From contig JAPTYO010000023.1 in NCBI GenBank assembly GCA_036873135.1, positions 7,885,834 to 7,949,833 of the forward strand: a DNA stretch of 64,000 bases, written 5' to 3'. A program made the position numbers and the translations under genes. The notes beneath the pieces were generated by a model. It saw nothing but the letters and a program-made list of their open reading frames with translations. It was not told where the DNA came from and did not search any database. The stretch is from Clarkia xantiana subsp. parviflora (lineage: Eukaryota; Streptophyta; Magnoliopsida; Myrtales; Onagraceae). Shown piece after piece: positions 34,985-46,110 of this stretch (the first letter of the stretch is position 1; each line of letters begins with the position of its first letter).

Positions 34985-35390
34985 AAGTCGCCTTGAGTGG
35001 TGCACGAGAAAATTCGCCTTGAGTGGTGCACGAGAAAAGTCGCCTTGAGTGGTGCACGAGAAAAGTCGCCTTGAGGGGTGCACGAGAAAAGTCGCCTTGA
35101 GGGGTGCAAGAGAAAAGTCGCCTTGAGTGGTGCACGAGAAAAGTCGCCTTGAGGGGTGCACGAGAAAAGTCGCCTTGAGTGGTGCACGGGAAAAGTCGCC
35201 TTAAGTGGTGCATGATTCTTAGATTTATTCTAAGTATTGAAAAGACGTCTTAAGTGATGCATGATTCTTAGATTTATTCTAAGCATTGAAAAATCGCCTT
35301 AAGTGGTGCATGATGGTAAGTCGCCTTAAGTGGTGCAAATTAGTAAATCGTCTTGAGTGATGTACGAGAATGTCTTAAGTGTCGAAGTAT
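34985..35390. repeat. 26-bp tandem array at the pol/aORF convergence in B
   Basis: The unit is AAGTCGCCTTGAGTGGTGCA plus CGAGAA. About nine close copies are followed by degenerate ones with 'GATTCTTAGATTTATTCTAAG' inserts. It lies between the 3' ends of gag-pol (plus) and the antisense gene (minus). Confidence 0.85.
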
Positions 35391-35531
35391 TGACCTAAGA
35401 AAGTATAGTAAAGCCACTTGGAGAAGTGCGTCGAAAAGATCGGAACTAAGAAAGTCTGATAAATTGATAAGGGCTCAAAGGCCCGACGATTACAAAAGCG
35501 AGGAAAATACAAGGACTCTAAAGATAAGCAG

Positions 35532-37996
35532 TTAGGCTTGGTCCTTGTCAGCGGCATCTGCGGGAGCTGGGTCCACGAGGTCGGTGGCAGAAGGCTCCAC
35601 AGGGTCGTCCGCGGGAGGATCGACTATCGGGGCATCAGCACTTGGAAGCTCTGCTGCGTCTTCGACAATTGCGGGAGTACTCCCCCCATCACTCTCCTCA
35701 GAAAGAGCAAAGTATTTCTTCGCGAAGGGAGCGAGAGAAGGAGACTTGTCGAAGTTGATGGCGTCGCCATACTCCAGGTGGAGCTCCTCAACCGCATTGA
35801 AGAAGGTGTTCTCCACCTCCGCGCCGAAGAACTTCACAGCATCAGCCTGGAAGTCTTCAGACCTCCGATAATCCTCCCGGCCCTTGGCCTCGGCCGCAAC
35901 CAGCTGCGCAGGAACCCCCGCGACTTGCTCCTCCAGAGCCTTCTTCTCGAGGACCAGCTTGTCCTCGGCAGTCTGCCGCTCCTGTCGCTCCCGCCTCAGG
36001 AGCCCCTCGAAATCCCCGACCTGCTTTTGGAGGTCCTGAACCTTTTGGTCGAGGAGGGCCTGTTCCTTGGCAAGTTTTCCCCGCGAAGATTTGGAGGCCG
36101 CAAGATCCTCCTTAAGCTTGGCGATGGCCACCCGGTCCCGCTCCCGGGACTCATCATAGGCAATGAGGTACCCAAAAAGACGGTTGAAGTCCTTGAGCTC
36201 CTACGATAGAAGAAAGAAAGTGTTAATGGAAAAACAACCAGCCTTACCAATGAAGAAGGAGAAGCGAAGTTTTACCTCTATCCGACGCAGGGACATCTCT
36301 CGAACATCCCGATGCATCGCCGTCCGATTCAGGGAGATCGGGAACCGCATGGTGGGCAGGATCGAGCCTGCCAGCAGATTCAGAGCCAGTTCCTCATGGG
36401 CGTCCCCTTGTCGAAGCTGGACCCCTTGCAGTGTTTGAATTGGAGTCCAGGGAGCATCCACCTGCGCGGGGTCGAAGGCCCTGTAGAAACTCCCGTCGAG
36501 AGGGACAGGAGGAGGGCCAACACGAGTCGTGGAGGGGCGCGCCTCCGGCTCGACCCGGGCGGGGGAAGGAGTGAAGTTGTGGATGGGCGACGGCTGTCGC
36601 TGCTGCGGAGAATATGAAGGGGGCAGCCTCTGAGAGGTTGGTTTCAAGGGGGACTGCCCCGTCCTCCGACGATGACGAAGGGAGCCACCCTCATCAGTCT
36701 CCTCAGAGGAGTCCAAGGTTTCCACCCGACGAAATTGTTCGCCGGTCGGGGTTTTCTCCCCAGTTGAGGGAGGCGCCCCTGTTGAAGACGGTGCACCCGC
36801 GGAAGCTTCAGCGCCCGACGGAGCTCCTGAGCGACTTGCACCTAGAGGACGAGAGGCTTCAGAAATGTAATCAGGAAGTTCATCAGGATTCTTACACCAA
36901 ACAATACGTCGGGAGACATATTGATCCTTCCCGTGGTAGTGGTAGTAGCCCGCCTTCAGGACACGAGGAGTTTCACCTCGAAGGATTCGTCTAACGTCAG
37001 CAATACGGGCCTCCTTGGTTGAAGGAATCAAATCCTTCGGGACCATCCTCCTATACGATTTAATAGCGAGACGGAGCATTTTACCTTCTTCAGCGTTCTG
37101 TACGTCGAAGAGTTGGTCCAGCTCCACATGCTTCCGCTTAGGTTGCTCCGCAGAAGGAGACCCCGACGGAGCAGCAGCCTTCTTGGCGGACTTCCTCTTC
37201 CGCGAAGGGAGGACGACATCGGTCTCTCCCTGCTTAAGGAACAGATCAGTCAGCACGGATACCTTCTTGGCTGCAAACAGTAAAAGAAAAAGAGTTAGAG
37301 ATTTACCCAGGGAACCACATTGGAGGGGCCGTCGAAAAGATGCCCCCCAGAGATTATATCGAGGAGTCGGATCCCGGCGTTCACCAGGTCCCGCTCCACG
37401 AGAGAATTGGCGTCGAGGGGAGTGTAGGACTCCCCCCATCGGTAGAGCTAGATGAGTTGAAGATTTTGGAAATCTTCGTCGGTATAGGTGTGGAAGGCAG
37501 GCGGAGAGTCTGCTTCCACCTCCCATCGGGGCCATGGGATCGAAGAGTGTTGAATGAAGAAGTAGCTCCTTTTCCAACCGCTATTGTCGGACCCCGTATC
37601 GACCAGGAGTCCCCGACCCTTGACCACCTTCCAAGTGTCAGTAGTCCAGTTACACAACCCGAGTTGTGTCTTATTCCACTTCGGCATCCGAGGGTAGAAG
37701 GCGCAAACCCCCGCCTCGTTGCACTTCATCCCGTAGAAGGTCCTGAAGAGCTTGAGGCTGTACACCCACTTTTGACGAAAGCAGAGGACCTGGAAGGCGT
37801 TCCACAGACGTATGGCGTGGGGAGAGAAGGTGGTCGGATGCGTCTTATAATGCTGACACATCTCGACCAAACTGCCACAGAAAGGGAACCTAATCCCCGC
37901 TGATACTTGCCCCGTAGAGACAAATACCTCCCCTTTTCGGGGACGAGTAACCTCAAGGTTACTCGAGGGGCGAGGCCAGGGATACGGGAAACGGGG
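35532..37996 (-). pseudogene. Element B antisense gene (aORF), main part
   Basis: Minus-strand exons are 48514-48520, 48301-48419 joined across C to 37307-37996, 36276-37229, and 35532-36200. With C removed, exon lengths 7, 809, 954 and 669 keep phase throughout. The only defect I see is a TAG at 37448-37450 where E has CAG. The Transposase_28-like domain is followed by a basic Lys/Arg block, 'RRILRGETPRVLKAGYY', a Pro/Ser-rich middle and a Glu/Lys/Gln-rich coiled-coil-like tail ending ...DKDQA, as in E (...NKDQA). The strand is opposite to gag-pol. Function unknown. Confidence 0.8.
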
Positions 37997-38790
37997 TGAT
38001 GGATATACGCCCAATTTGAACCCGTTGACTTCCAAACCGTTGTATTTTTATCGTCCCATCGCCAATTGTAAATCGAAACTTCAACCCGGACACTTCGCGA
38101 GAACATCGACGGCTCGGACGGGGCCGAAGCGCCCGTCCGACATAGGCGAACTCACCTAGGTGAGGTTGGGTGGCCACACCCGACCTCCCCTAGGGGAGAT
38201 CGGGTTGGCCAACCCGATCCCTCCTAGGAGGGATGGGGTTGGCCAACCCCACCCTCCCTAGGAGGGGTTGGGTGTCCTCACCCAACCCCTACCCTTGGGG
38301 GTCGGATTTCTCCCCCCCCCAAGGGTCCCGACACCACATTCGGACTCCCATGCTCGGTCCACTCCGCCTACCTCCTCCGAATCCTAAGGTCTTAATTATG
38401 TGCTTAAAGGTTAATTAATTGTGTTTAAAGGCTAACGATGTCATTAAGCCACCTTAATGACACCGTTGCCTATAAATACCCCACCTTCACAACTCATTTG
38501 ATCATCTTGGCCATTTGGACATTTTAGCTCTGACATCTCTCTAGCTTTATCTCTCTAGAAAAGTACTGACTTAGGCATCGGAGAGGGTTCACTAGGCACC
38601 ACCCCCCCTCCTCCGTGTCTGGTATTGCCCCTTCTGCAGGGTAGAAGGAGAGAAGAAGCAGAGGAAGGAAGGAAGGAAAGGAGAAGATAGACTAAGGCAG
38701 AGCAGCTCAGGAACATCGGATCACACACATCCCCCGTAAGGAGTGAGATCAAAGCTGACACCCCGTTGACCTAGATCTCATAACTTAACA
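37997..38790 (+). repeat. Element C 5' LTR
   Basis: It runs TGATGGATATACGCCC... to ...CATAACTTAACA. The TATA box TATAAATA is at 38471-38478, and TTAGGCATCGGAGAGGG at 38571-38587. A palindromic block (CCTCCTAGGAGG-type units, about 38160-38340) is shorter than in the 3' LTR. Confidence 0.93.
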
Positions 38791-38792
38791 CT

Positions 38793-38808
38793 TGGCGCCG
38801 TCTGTAGG
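38793..38808 (+). other. Element C primer-binding site
   Basis: TGGCGCCGTCTGTAGG, two bases after the LTR end. Confidence 0.8.
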
Positions 38809-38841
38809 CTTCGGACAGAAAGCCTGGCTATTACACGAGCT

Positions 38842-41800
38842 ATGACGAACAGTAGGGTGTCCAGGCCCCAACACCCACCCGGGGGCAATGGGCGGAGAAG
38901 AGAACCCATACTCCCAGGGAGGCGGCCTAACCCTGGGAAGCAGCCAATGCATCCAGAGCCCCAAGAAATACCACAACCTCCTCAGCAACAGAAAAACCAG
39001 GAAGGAGGACCTTCACGCCCAGCTGGGGCTGAGTCCTCCACAGCCTCCACCCCCCGGCCAAGAAGGCCACAGAGAGCAAGAGGACAACAGGGAGTGCCTT
39101 CCCACAACACGGCACCCCCTGAGGGATACTATTATGAGGAGCAACCCCAAAGGTACCCATATGGGATGCCGGAACAAAGAGATGATAACCACGCCCACAC
39201 AGCATATGCAAGGCCGGCATACACCCAAGGGACTTACACTGAAGCTCATGAGGAGGAGCAGATCCCGACAGAAGAGCACTACTCGCACCCTCGAGCAGGG
39301 CAGCGAGAGGAGCAAAGAAGATATTACCAGGAGCCACCCCCAGAGGGAAGGCAACAATTCGTGCCTCCTAGGCAACAGCAGAACAACAGGGCTTACACCC
39401 CGCTTGGGGAGGAAAGACAAGCAAGACCTCCAAGGAGGCAGGACTTCTATGAAGCACCCCAGCAGGCGTATCAAGAGTACACCTACAGTCCATACCAGCA
39501 GGGACAAGGGAACCCAGTAAGCCCAGTCTACAACTACAATGGATATCAGAGGGATTATACTCCGGCACAGGTAGTGATCACCCCGGAGGAGATAGAAGCC
39601 ATGATAACCCGGAAATTGAATGAGTCAAAGAAACCCAGCCTGCATTGTCTAAGTGACAAGACGAACCACCCTTTCACAAGGGAGCTGGAGATGAACAGGG
39701 TGCCAGACTCCCTACATACTGTGCAAATTGCAAAGTACAATGGAAAGGGAGACCCCCTAGAGCATATCCAACAGCATGAGGCTTCTCTATTCGGGAGGAC
39801 AACTGATGAAAGATACAAGGCACTCCTTTTCCCAAACACCCTATCAGGCGTGGCCTCACATTGGTTCTTCAGCCTGCCCTCTGAGAGCATCCACTCATGG
39901 GAGCAGCTAAAAGCTAAGTTTCTGCAGAGATACCTAGGGGAGAGGAAACTCCTCAAGGGAACAGGCTCCATTGATGATGTAAAACAAGAATACGATGAAT
40001 CCCTGGCCAGCTACTATACTAGGTTCAACCAGAATATCGCAGACATCCAGGGAGACATCACTGAAGGGGAGATAATCCGAGCCTTCATCAGAAACTTAGG
40101 TCGCTTTGGGTCAACATTGGCTGAAAAGATGGCCAAAAAGCCAGCAAGCACCTTGGAGGAGCTTGCAGGGAGAGTTAAAACGCATATTGACCTTGAGAGG
40201 CACAGGGCAAACAAGAAGGCCAAAATTCAGGCAGCCAAGGAGGATACTCAAAGGCCAAACAAAGGCAAGCCACCCCAGGCACCGCAGCATGCAAGGCAGC
40301 AGGAGTGGCGTCCGCCACAGCAAAGAAACCAAATGGGTGAACCTTTAAAGGCTAGAGAAATCAATGTCATTAAGTTCATCCCACTGAATGCCACTCCAGC
40401 CACCGTACTTAGAGAGATGCGGAACCAAAAGCTATGGTCACCCCCTGCAAGGTGGAGAGCCCCAATGGTGGGAAATCATAAAGATAGATGGTGTGACAAC
40501 CATGAGGCTTATGGTCACAACACAAATGAATACTTTAGCCTAAAGCTAAGCATAAACAACATCGTCCAGAGGGGAGAACTGAAACAGTTCGTAGACCATG
40601 GGGGCAATAGTATGCAACTGGGGCCACCACAGAAAGACAAGGGCAAGGGAAAGATAGACTACAACCCTCCACCCAACAAAAGAGGAGTCATAAATATGAT
40701 ACATGGGGGAGTAGCATCGGGTGGCCCAACTGCTAACGCAAGAGAGGTCTATGCATCCCAGCTAAGCTCAGTGCCAAGGTGGAGAAAAAGGCCAAGAGAA
40801 GGAGAAGAAGTGAAGATCGAATTCTCGGAGAAGGACAAGAGCCACATCGTCTTTCCACATGACGATGCTCTAGTTATTACTTTAGATATTGACAATTTTG
40901 ATGTAAAGAGAATTTTGGTGGATGGGGGCAGCTCAGCTGACCTCCTAAGCCTGAGAGTGTTGGAAGAGATAGGGAAAACCAAAGCAGACATCAAACCGGT
41001 CAACTTCCCTCTAGTTGGCTTCTCAGGGGCAACAAGTTACCCCCTGGGAATGATAACCCTACCAGTGACCATGGGCCAAGGATGGACCCAGCTGAAGGTA
41101 AATGTCAATTTCTTGGTGGTTGAAACCCTGGGAGCCTACAATGGGATCCTAGGAAGGACAACCATAAACCCATATGAAATAGTGCCATCCACTGTTCACC
41201 AGAAGTTGAAGTATATCACGGAGAACGGGGTTGGAGAGGTCCTGGGTGATCAACGCATCGCAAGGCAATGCTACGTCAACTCAATGAGACGTGGATCACA
41301 CGGGACAGATACAGTGGCTGTAGTCATGGTAGGGGCCAACCAGGACAGAAGAAGGAGGGGAAGGAGACAAAGGCAAAGAAGGAGGAGGAGTGGAGTAACA
41401 CTCCGTTTGAGCAGGCAGTTTTTTCAAACAATGCCTACAAGGAGACACAGGAGCAAGGCTGTGAAGGTGACATCCATACCTTGGCAGCCAGACACCATAA
41501 TAGGGAACAGGACAAGGAACTCCATCCTAAAAGGCTTCCGCTACATAGATGATATCAAGCAAATGCCGCAGGAGTCTATATCAAGCTATTTCCAGAGATT
41601 CTTTGATTATGGTGCCAACATGGACATCACAAGGGGAGAAGCAGTCAGAGCATTCATCAGAAACATGCATCCAAGTTCATTCGAGGCCTATGGAGGACTC
41701 TATGAGATGGTCATGACGAGCACAATGAGAGAACTCAAGGCGAAGCTGGACAGGGCATTTGAACAAGAGGCGGAACAGTTGGATGAAGTTCCAGAAAGAG

Positions 41801-42090
41801 GAAGAGAAACAGACACATCGGGAGGAGGTGTCAATTTCACATTCACACCCCTCACACTCAGCATAGAAGAAATTTTCCACAAGCACCTCAAGCAAGAGCT
41901 ACCAACATGCAGGGAGGAAGGCAAGGCCTTCCTAGGAAGAGATGCACAGGGTTGGTGTGAATACCATGGGACCTGGGGGCATCAAACCAATGACTGCATG
42001 GTGTTGAAGGTGGAAGTGGAAGAAATAATTTACAATGGAGGCTTCAAGGAGTACGTGGCAACAAACACAATGGCCACCCCATATCCTTAG
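38842..42090 (+). CDS. Gag-protease-Gag' fusion protein of element C, 1082 aa, intact
   Basis: ATG lies 51 bp after the LTR and the frame is uninterrupted. Residues 1-250 are Pro/Gln/Tyr-rich, like the element A Gag head. Residues about 300-450 are the Gag core ('NGKGDPLEHIQQHEASL', 'LSGVASHWFFSLP'). A first zinc knuckle near 551-564 has lost its last Cys (Tyr564). Protease DGGSS is at 694-698, inside the usual 'RILVDGGSS' and 'GILGRTTINPYE' context. Sequence similar to other Tat pol ends near residue 820. An Arg-rich linker (about 835-855) follows. Then comes a second Gag-like core (about 894-980: 'IDDIKQMPQESISSYFQRF', 'ITRGEAVRAFIRNM'), parallel to 'IDDVKQEYDESLASYYTRF' and 'ITEGEIIRAFIRNL' of the first. 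A second, complete knuckle spans Cys1039 to Cys1052. There is no RT, RNase H or integrase. Likely role: particle assembly and RNA packaging for trans-mobilisation. Confidence 0.9.
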   Translation: MTNSRVSRPQHPPGGNGRRREPILPGRRPNPGKQPMHPEPQEIPQPPQQQKNQEGGPSRPAGAESSTASTPRPRRPQRARGQQGVPSHNTAPPEGYYYEEQPQRYPYGMPEQRDDNHAHTAYARPAYTQGTYTEAHEEEQIPTEEHYSHPRAGQREEQRRYYQEPPPEGRQQFVPPRQQQNNRAYTPLGEERQARPPRRQDFYEAPQQAYQEYTYSPYQQGQGNPVSPVYNYNGYQRDYTPAQVVITPEEIEAMITRKLNESKKPSLHCLSDKTNHPFTRELEMNRVPDSLHTVQIAKYNGKGDPLEHIQQHEASLFGRTTDERYKALLFPNTLSGVASHWFFSLPSESIHSWEQLKAKFLQRYLGERKLLKGTGSIDDVKQEYDESLASYYTRFNQNIADIQGDITEGEIIRAFIRNLGRFGSTLAEKMAKKPASTLEELAGRVKTHIDLERHRANKKAKIQAAKEDTQRPNKGKPPQAPQHARQQEWRPPQQRNQMGEPLKAREINVIKFIPLNATPATVLREMRNQKLWSPPARWRAPMVGNHKDRWCDNHEAYGHNTNEYFSLKLSINNIVQRGELKQFVDHGGNSMQLGPPQKDKGKGKIDYNPPPNKRGVINMIHGGVASGGPTANAREVYASQLSSVPRWRKRPREGEEVKIEFSEKDKSHIVFPHDDALVITLDIDNFDVKRILVDGGSSADLLSLRVLEEIGKTKADIKPVNFPLVGFSGATSYPLGMITLPVTMGQGWTQLKVNVNFLVVETLGAYNGILGRTTINPYEIVPSTVHQKLKYITENGVGEVLGDQRIARQCYVNSMRRGSHGTDTVAVVMVGANQDRRRRGRRQRQRRRRSGVTLRLSRQFFQTMPTRRHRSKAVKVTSIPWQPDTIIGNRTRNSILKGFRYIDDIKQMPQESISSYFQRFFDYGANMDITRGEAVRAFIRNMHPSSFEAYGGLYEMVMTSTMRELKAKLDRAFEQEAEQLDEVPERGRETDTSGGGVNFTFTPLTLSIEEIFHKHLKQELPTCREEGKAFLGRDAQGWCEYHGTWGHQTNDCMVLKVEVEEIIYNGGFKEYVATNTMATPYP

Positions 42091-42354
42091 TTTTCATATC
42101 TAGCACTTTGCATGTTTCACCTCTACAAGCTTTTCAAAAACAACTTTGGAGAAGGAGAACTCACGAAGTTCCTCCAACTCTACAACTATCTTTCATTCCT
42201 ACAAAGGATGTCTTGGTGCACCAAGGCATCCCAAGTGTACAAAAACATGAATGCTCCTAAGGGAGTAGTAGTTACTCAAAAGTATTTTCCAGTGAATGCA
42301 GTGGTATAACCACGAAGTTATCCTTACACAGATATGACTTCAAGTCAATGACAG
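42091..42354. other. Spacer after the C gag frame
   Basis: Noncoding sequence between the stop codon and the tandem array. The equivalent in D (63031-63290, minus) is recognisably similar, for example 'ATGTCTTGGTGCACCAAGGC'. Confidence 0.6.
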
Positions 42355-43280
42355 GTTCGACGCCCCCAAGAGCGTATCTTGAGAGTAGTTTTCATACTAC
42401 GACATTCGACGCCCCCAAGAGCGTATCTTGAGAGTAGTTTTCAGACTACGACATTCGACGCCCCCAAGAGCGTATCTTGAGAGTAGTTATTACACTACGA
42501 CCTTCGACGCCCCCAGGAGCGTATCTTGAGAGTGGTTTCCAAAAACTACGAACTTCGACGCCCCCAGGAGCGTATCTTGAGAGTAGTGTTCATACTACGA
42601 CCTTCGACGCCCCCAAGAGCGTATCTTGAGAGTAGTTTTCAGACTACGACATTCGACGCCCCCAAGAGCGTATCTTGAGAGTAGTTATTACACTACGACC
42701 TTCGACGCCCCCAGGAGCGTATCTTGAGAGTGGTTTCCAAAAACTACGAACTTCGACGCCCCCAGGAGCGTATCTTGAGAGTAGTGTTCATACTACGACC
42801 TTCGACGCCCCCAAGAGCGTATCTTGAGAGTAGTTATTACACTACGAATTCGACGCACCAAGAGCGTATCTTGAGAGTGGTTTCCAAAAACTACGATTTC
42901 GACGCCCCCAGGAGCGTATCTTGAGGTAGATTTGCAACCTACCAGATTCGACGCCCCCAAGAGCGTATCTTGAGGTAGAAAAAACACTACCAGTTCGACG
43001 CCCCCAAGAGCGTATCTTGAGGTAGATTTCAAACTACCAGTTCGACGCCCACCAAGAGCGTATCTTTGGTCTAACCTGAGCCCTCCGGGAGCCTATCCTG
43101 TGAAACGTTAAGTGCCGTCCGAGAGCCTGTCTCGTGAACAGATTTGACACCCGTCAAGAAGGTATCTTTGGACTAACCTGTGCCCTCCGGGAGCCTATCC
43201 TGTGAAACGTTAAGTGCCGTCCGAGAGCCTGTCTCGTGAAAAGATTTCGACGCCCACCAAGAGCGTATCTTTGGTCTAAC
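42355..43280. repeat. Tandem array of about 50-60 bp units at the convergence in C
   Basis: Units contain TTCGACGCCCCCAAGAGCGT followed by ATCTTGAGAGTAGT and a variable TACTACGA segment. From about 43060 a second unit type appears ('CCCTCCGGGAGCCTATCCTG', 'CCGTCCGAGAGCCTGTCTCG'). It keeps frames open on both strands without being coding. Confidence 0.88.
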
Positions 43281-43714
43281 AGTACAACGAATACCGTGTA
43301 AGGGGTATCAGAAGAGATCATCATACCATTCTTAGAAGGATACCATGCTCAGAAGAATACCATGAGAAGGAAATTTCTAAGAAAAGTAATGTGAAGAACA
43401 AGTAATGTTTTTTCTTTATGAAATGGCAGGTAAGATATGAAGGAAAGCACGAAAGAAAGATAAGTAAAGGAGACACACCAAGTAAAGAGTCCATACCCAA
43501 AGAGACATACACAAGGCATAGGGAGCCATCATGAGAAGAGATATATACAAAAGCATGAGAAGTACTAATGTAAAGGCAAACGAACCACGTAGTCAACAAC
43601 ACAATGTGGCAAAGGAAAGTAACAACAAACACCATCACAATCTCAACAGACACTCAACCCATACAAGGGGAGAAGGAGTGTAATTATATACAAGGATAGC
43701 ATGAGATAAACACG
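43281..43714. other. 3' flank of the C antisense gene
   Basis: Probably the 3' untranslated region of the antisense gene. A minus-strand frame (43321-43653) has a partner in D (61777-62160), but it is Phe/Leu/Ser-rich, differs in length and has no domain, so I do not call it a gene. Confidence 0.45.
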
Positions 43715-46110
43715 TCAGTCAGAACCTTCGGGGGAGTCACCCTCACCCCCTGAAGCTGAACCGCCAGCGGAAATGGATGAAGAGGAGGAGTCTGAGGTAC
43801 CAATCTCCACAGGTGTAGCATCCACCTGGGCAGGGGCAGGCTCGTCTGCAACGGCAGCCTGACCCATCAGAACAGTCGCGTAGCCAGTGGCATATGGCCC
43901 AAAGTCACCAAGGTCACCAAAGGGGAACTGAGGATCAATCCGGTATATGTGATCAACCAGATACTCACCGAACTGGTTCATCTCCTGGGTGAGACGCGTG
44001 CTATAATCGGCGGTGAAGGCAGAGGAGGCCTTGTACTCAGATACCGCGACAGCCCTCTCCTCCGCCCGACACTTAGTCTCCAACCTCCGCAGCTCCTCAG
44101 AATGGAGCGAAGCAGCAACCTCAGCTTCCCGGCGCAAACTGCCCACAGTGGTTTCAAGCAAGGACACCTGGTCCTGGAGCTCCTGCAGCCTCAAATCAGA
44201 TATACGCGCCTTCTCGGCAGCAGTGGCGACCTCCGCCTTGAGAGAAACCTGGCTGTCCTCAAGGGTCTTCCTCTCGTCAGATAACTCGAGCACGAGCGAG
44301 GACATGTTCACCATGTCAGATATGCCCTAACAATTCAAACAAGGGATGAATAACCGAAAGATAGACATTATGAAAGAAATAAGAGGAAAGCAAAGAACAA
44401 CTTACAGGTGCATAACGAGAAAGTACCCCTTGAACAAAGCGCCGAGTCTCCCCAGGAGACTTGGGCGGAACAACACGATCCCCAGGGGGAACGGCACCGC
44501 GGAGTACGCGGACACCAACCTCAGGAGTCCGCAAAGAGGAGGTGCTATCGAAGTGGAACTCCTTCAGACCAGCGAAAGGAGTCCACTCGGACCCAATAAC
44601 ATCTTCATCAGTGAGACTGGCGAAATCCTTCCGACTTAAAGTCGGAGGCCCACCTACACAAGCAAAGCAAGTCAAAGGAGAGTATAAACATACAAGGATC
44701 AGCACAAGGTAAAGATCATACCTGAGGACCGTGCCCTCGGCTGGGGGGCAGGGGAACCACCACCAGCAGGTCGCTTCCCTTTGTCAGCCAGGGAAGGCAC
44801 CTCTTCGACCACCATCTCCTTATCACGAGATAGAGTCGGAGGACGAGCAGTAGGCGAAGCAGGATCCACAGCCTTCTTTCTCTTAGCAGCCGAGGCCCCG
44901 GCCTCAGAATCAGATCGCCGCGGCTTGGACTTGGAAGGTCCAGAATCTCTGCCAACGGAGACGACCCTCTCAGTCACCAAGGGGGAGCGCACTAGCAAGG
45001 TAAGAAAAACAAGATAAGGAAAACATAAGTTACATCATAAAGAAGCAAATAGGAGGAAGCATACCAGAGGCCCCAGCCTTCTTCCCAGGCAGGGGGGATT
45101 TCTTCAAAGCAGAACTAGAAGGAGCCTTCCTCTTGCTCAGATCAACAGGGGCTCCCTGCATGTTATAGGTTTTTCCATGAAACCAACCTACAAAGGAAGA
45201 GCAGAAGGTAAATAAAGATGGAAAGACCAAGTGACATACCGAACCCCCGGAGTCAGGAGTCAGACTGATCCCGGCCTCGTAAAGATCCGTCTCAGTTATT
45301 AAAGACACGGGGCAGTAAGACCGGGTCCTGTTGCTCTCGTGAATGATCTTCATAGTCTTCAAATCATCCGAAGAGAACTCTCCAAAAGCAGGCCAACCAT
45401 CGGACCGATCCTCATTCAAGACCGACCAAGTGACGTATCGGTCCGTAATGAAGAAGTAATGCTTAGCCCAGTGACTGGCCGAATTGTCAATCTGGGTCAC
45501 GAAACGGAGGGAGGTATCCCACTCGATCCCACTCAACCCGAAGTCAGAAAATCGGGGATCTTTGAAGGTCGGATGGCGAGTTACGAAACTCGCAAACCCC
45601 ACCCTCGTCCGGTACTGGAACCGATAGAAGCATCGGAATAGAACGAGAGAGTACTTCCAGGAGTACCAATGGCACAATACCCGGAAGCCCACCCAGACAC
45701 GGAGGGCACTGGGGGCAAGGTTCACAGGAGAAATCCTGAAGAACCTGCTCAACTCTATAAGCTCGTCACAGTAAGGCAGCCTCAGCCCGAATCGGATCTG
45801 AGAGGGGTACACGGCGACCTTCCCTATAGGAGGCTCCGTCACCGTCCCGCGAGTATTCCCCAAGGAGGGGAGAAAAGGATACAGAGGCTCATCTAGGGGA
45901 CTGATATCTCCTAGGGTAACATGTTCGTTGTAATCGGACCTAGTGATATGGTTCTCTGACAGAATAGCAAGACCTAAGGCAAAGATAGCAGGAAACCCCA
46001 AAGCACGAATCAAATTTCGACTAACACCCCAATGAAGGTCACGATACTAAGCTAGCAATAGGAAAGGAAGTAACGCGACCGAAAAGGAAGAGAAAAAGGA
46101 ACTCACTCAT
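43715..46110 (-). CDS. Element C antisense gene (aORF), six exons, 652 aa, intact
   Basis: Predicted minus-strand exons are 46107-46110, 45240-45973, 45065-45155, 44722-44991, 44406-44653 and 43715-44326. All introns have GT-AG ends and consistent phases. Exon lengths (4, 734, 91, 270, 248, 612 nt) equal those in D exactly. The protein begins M-S and has the Transposase_28-like domain in exon 2 ('KVAVYPSQIRFGLRLPYCDEL', 'PSALRVWVGFRVLCHWYSWKY'). Short basic Ser/Lys-rich exons follow. The last exon has a coiled-coil-like Glu/Leu-rich region ('KTLEDSQVSLKAEVATAAEK') and an acidic Ser/Gly tail. The upstream frame starting in the intron near 46013 is not the true start. Related extra frames are known in plant Tat elements, but their function is not. 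Splicing is my prediction. Confidence 0.78.

Noticed and set aside
34841..35213. Three overlapping minus-strand frames over the 26-bp array in B
   Set aside because: They read the same repeat in different frames and have no start context or domain; by-products of the tandem repeat.
42355..43280. Regular repeats resembling a CRISPR array
   Set aside because: Units abut with decayed copies, there are no unique spacers of constant length, and the setting is a plant retroelement.
43321..43653. Hydrophobic frame next to the C antisense gene (partner 61777-62160 in D)
   Set aside because: Different lengths and frame ends in the two copies and low-complexity hydrophobic composition; more likely 3' untranslated sequence.
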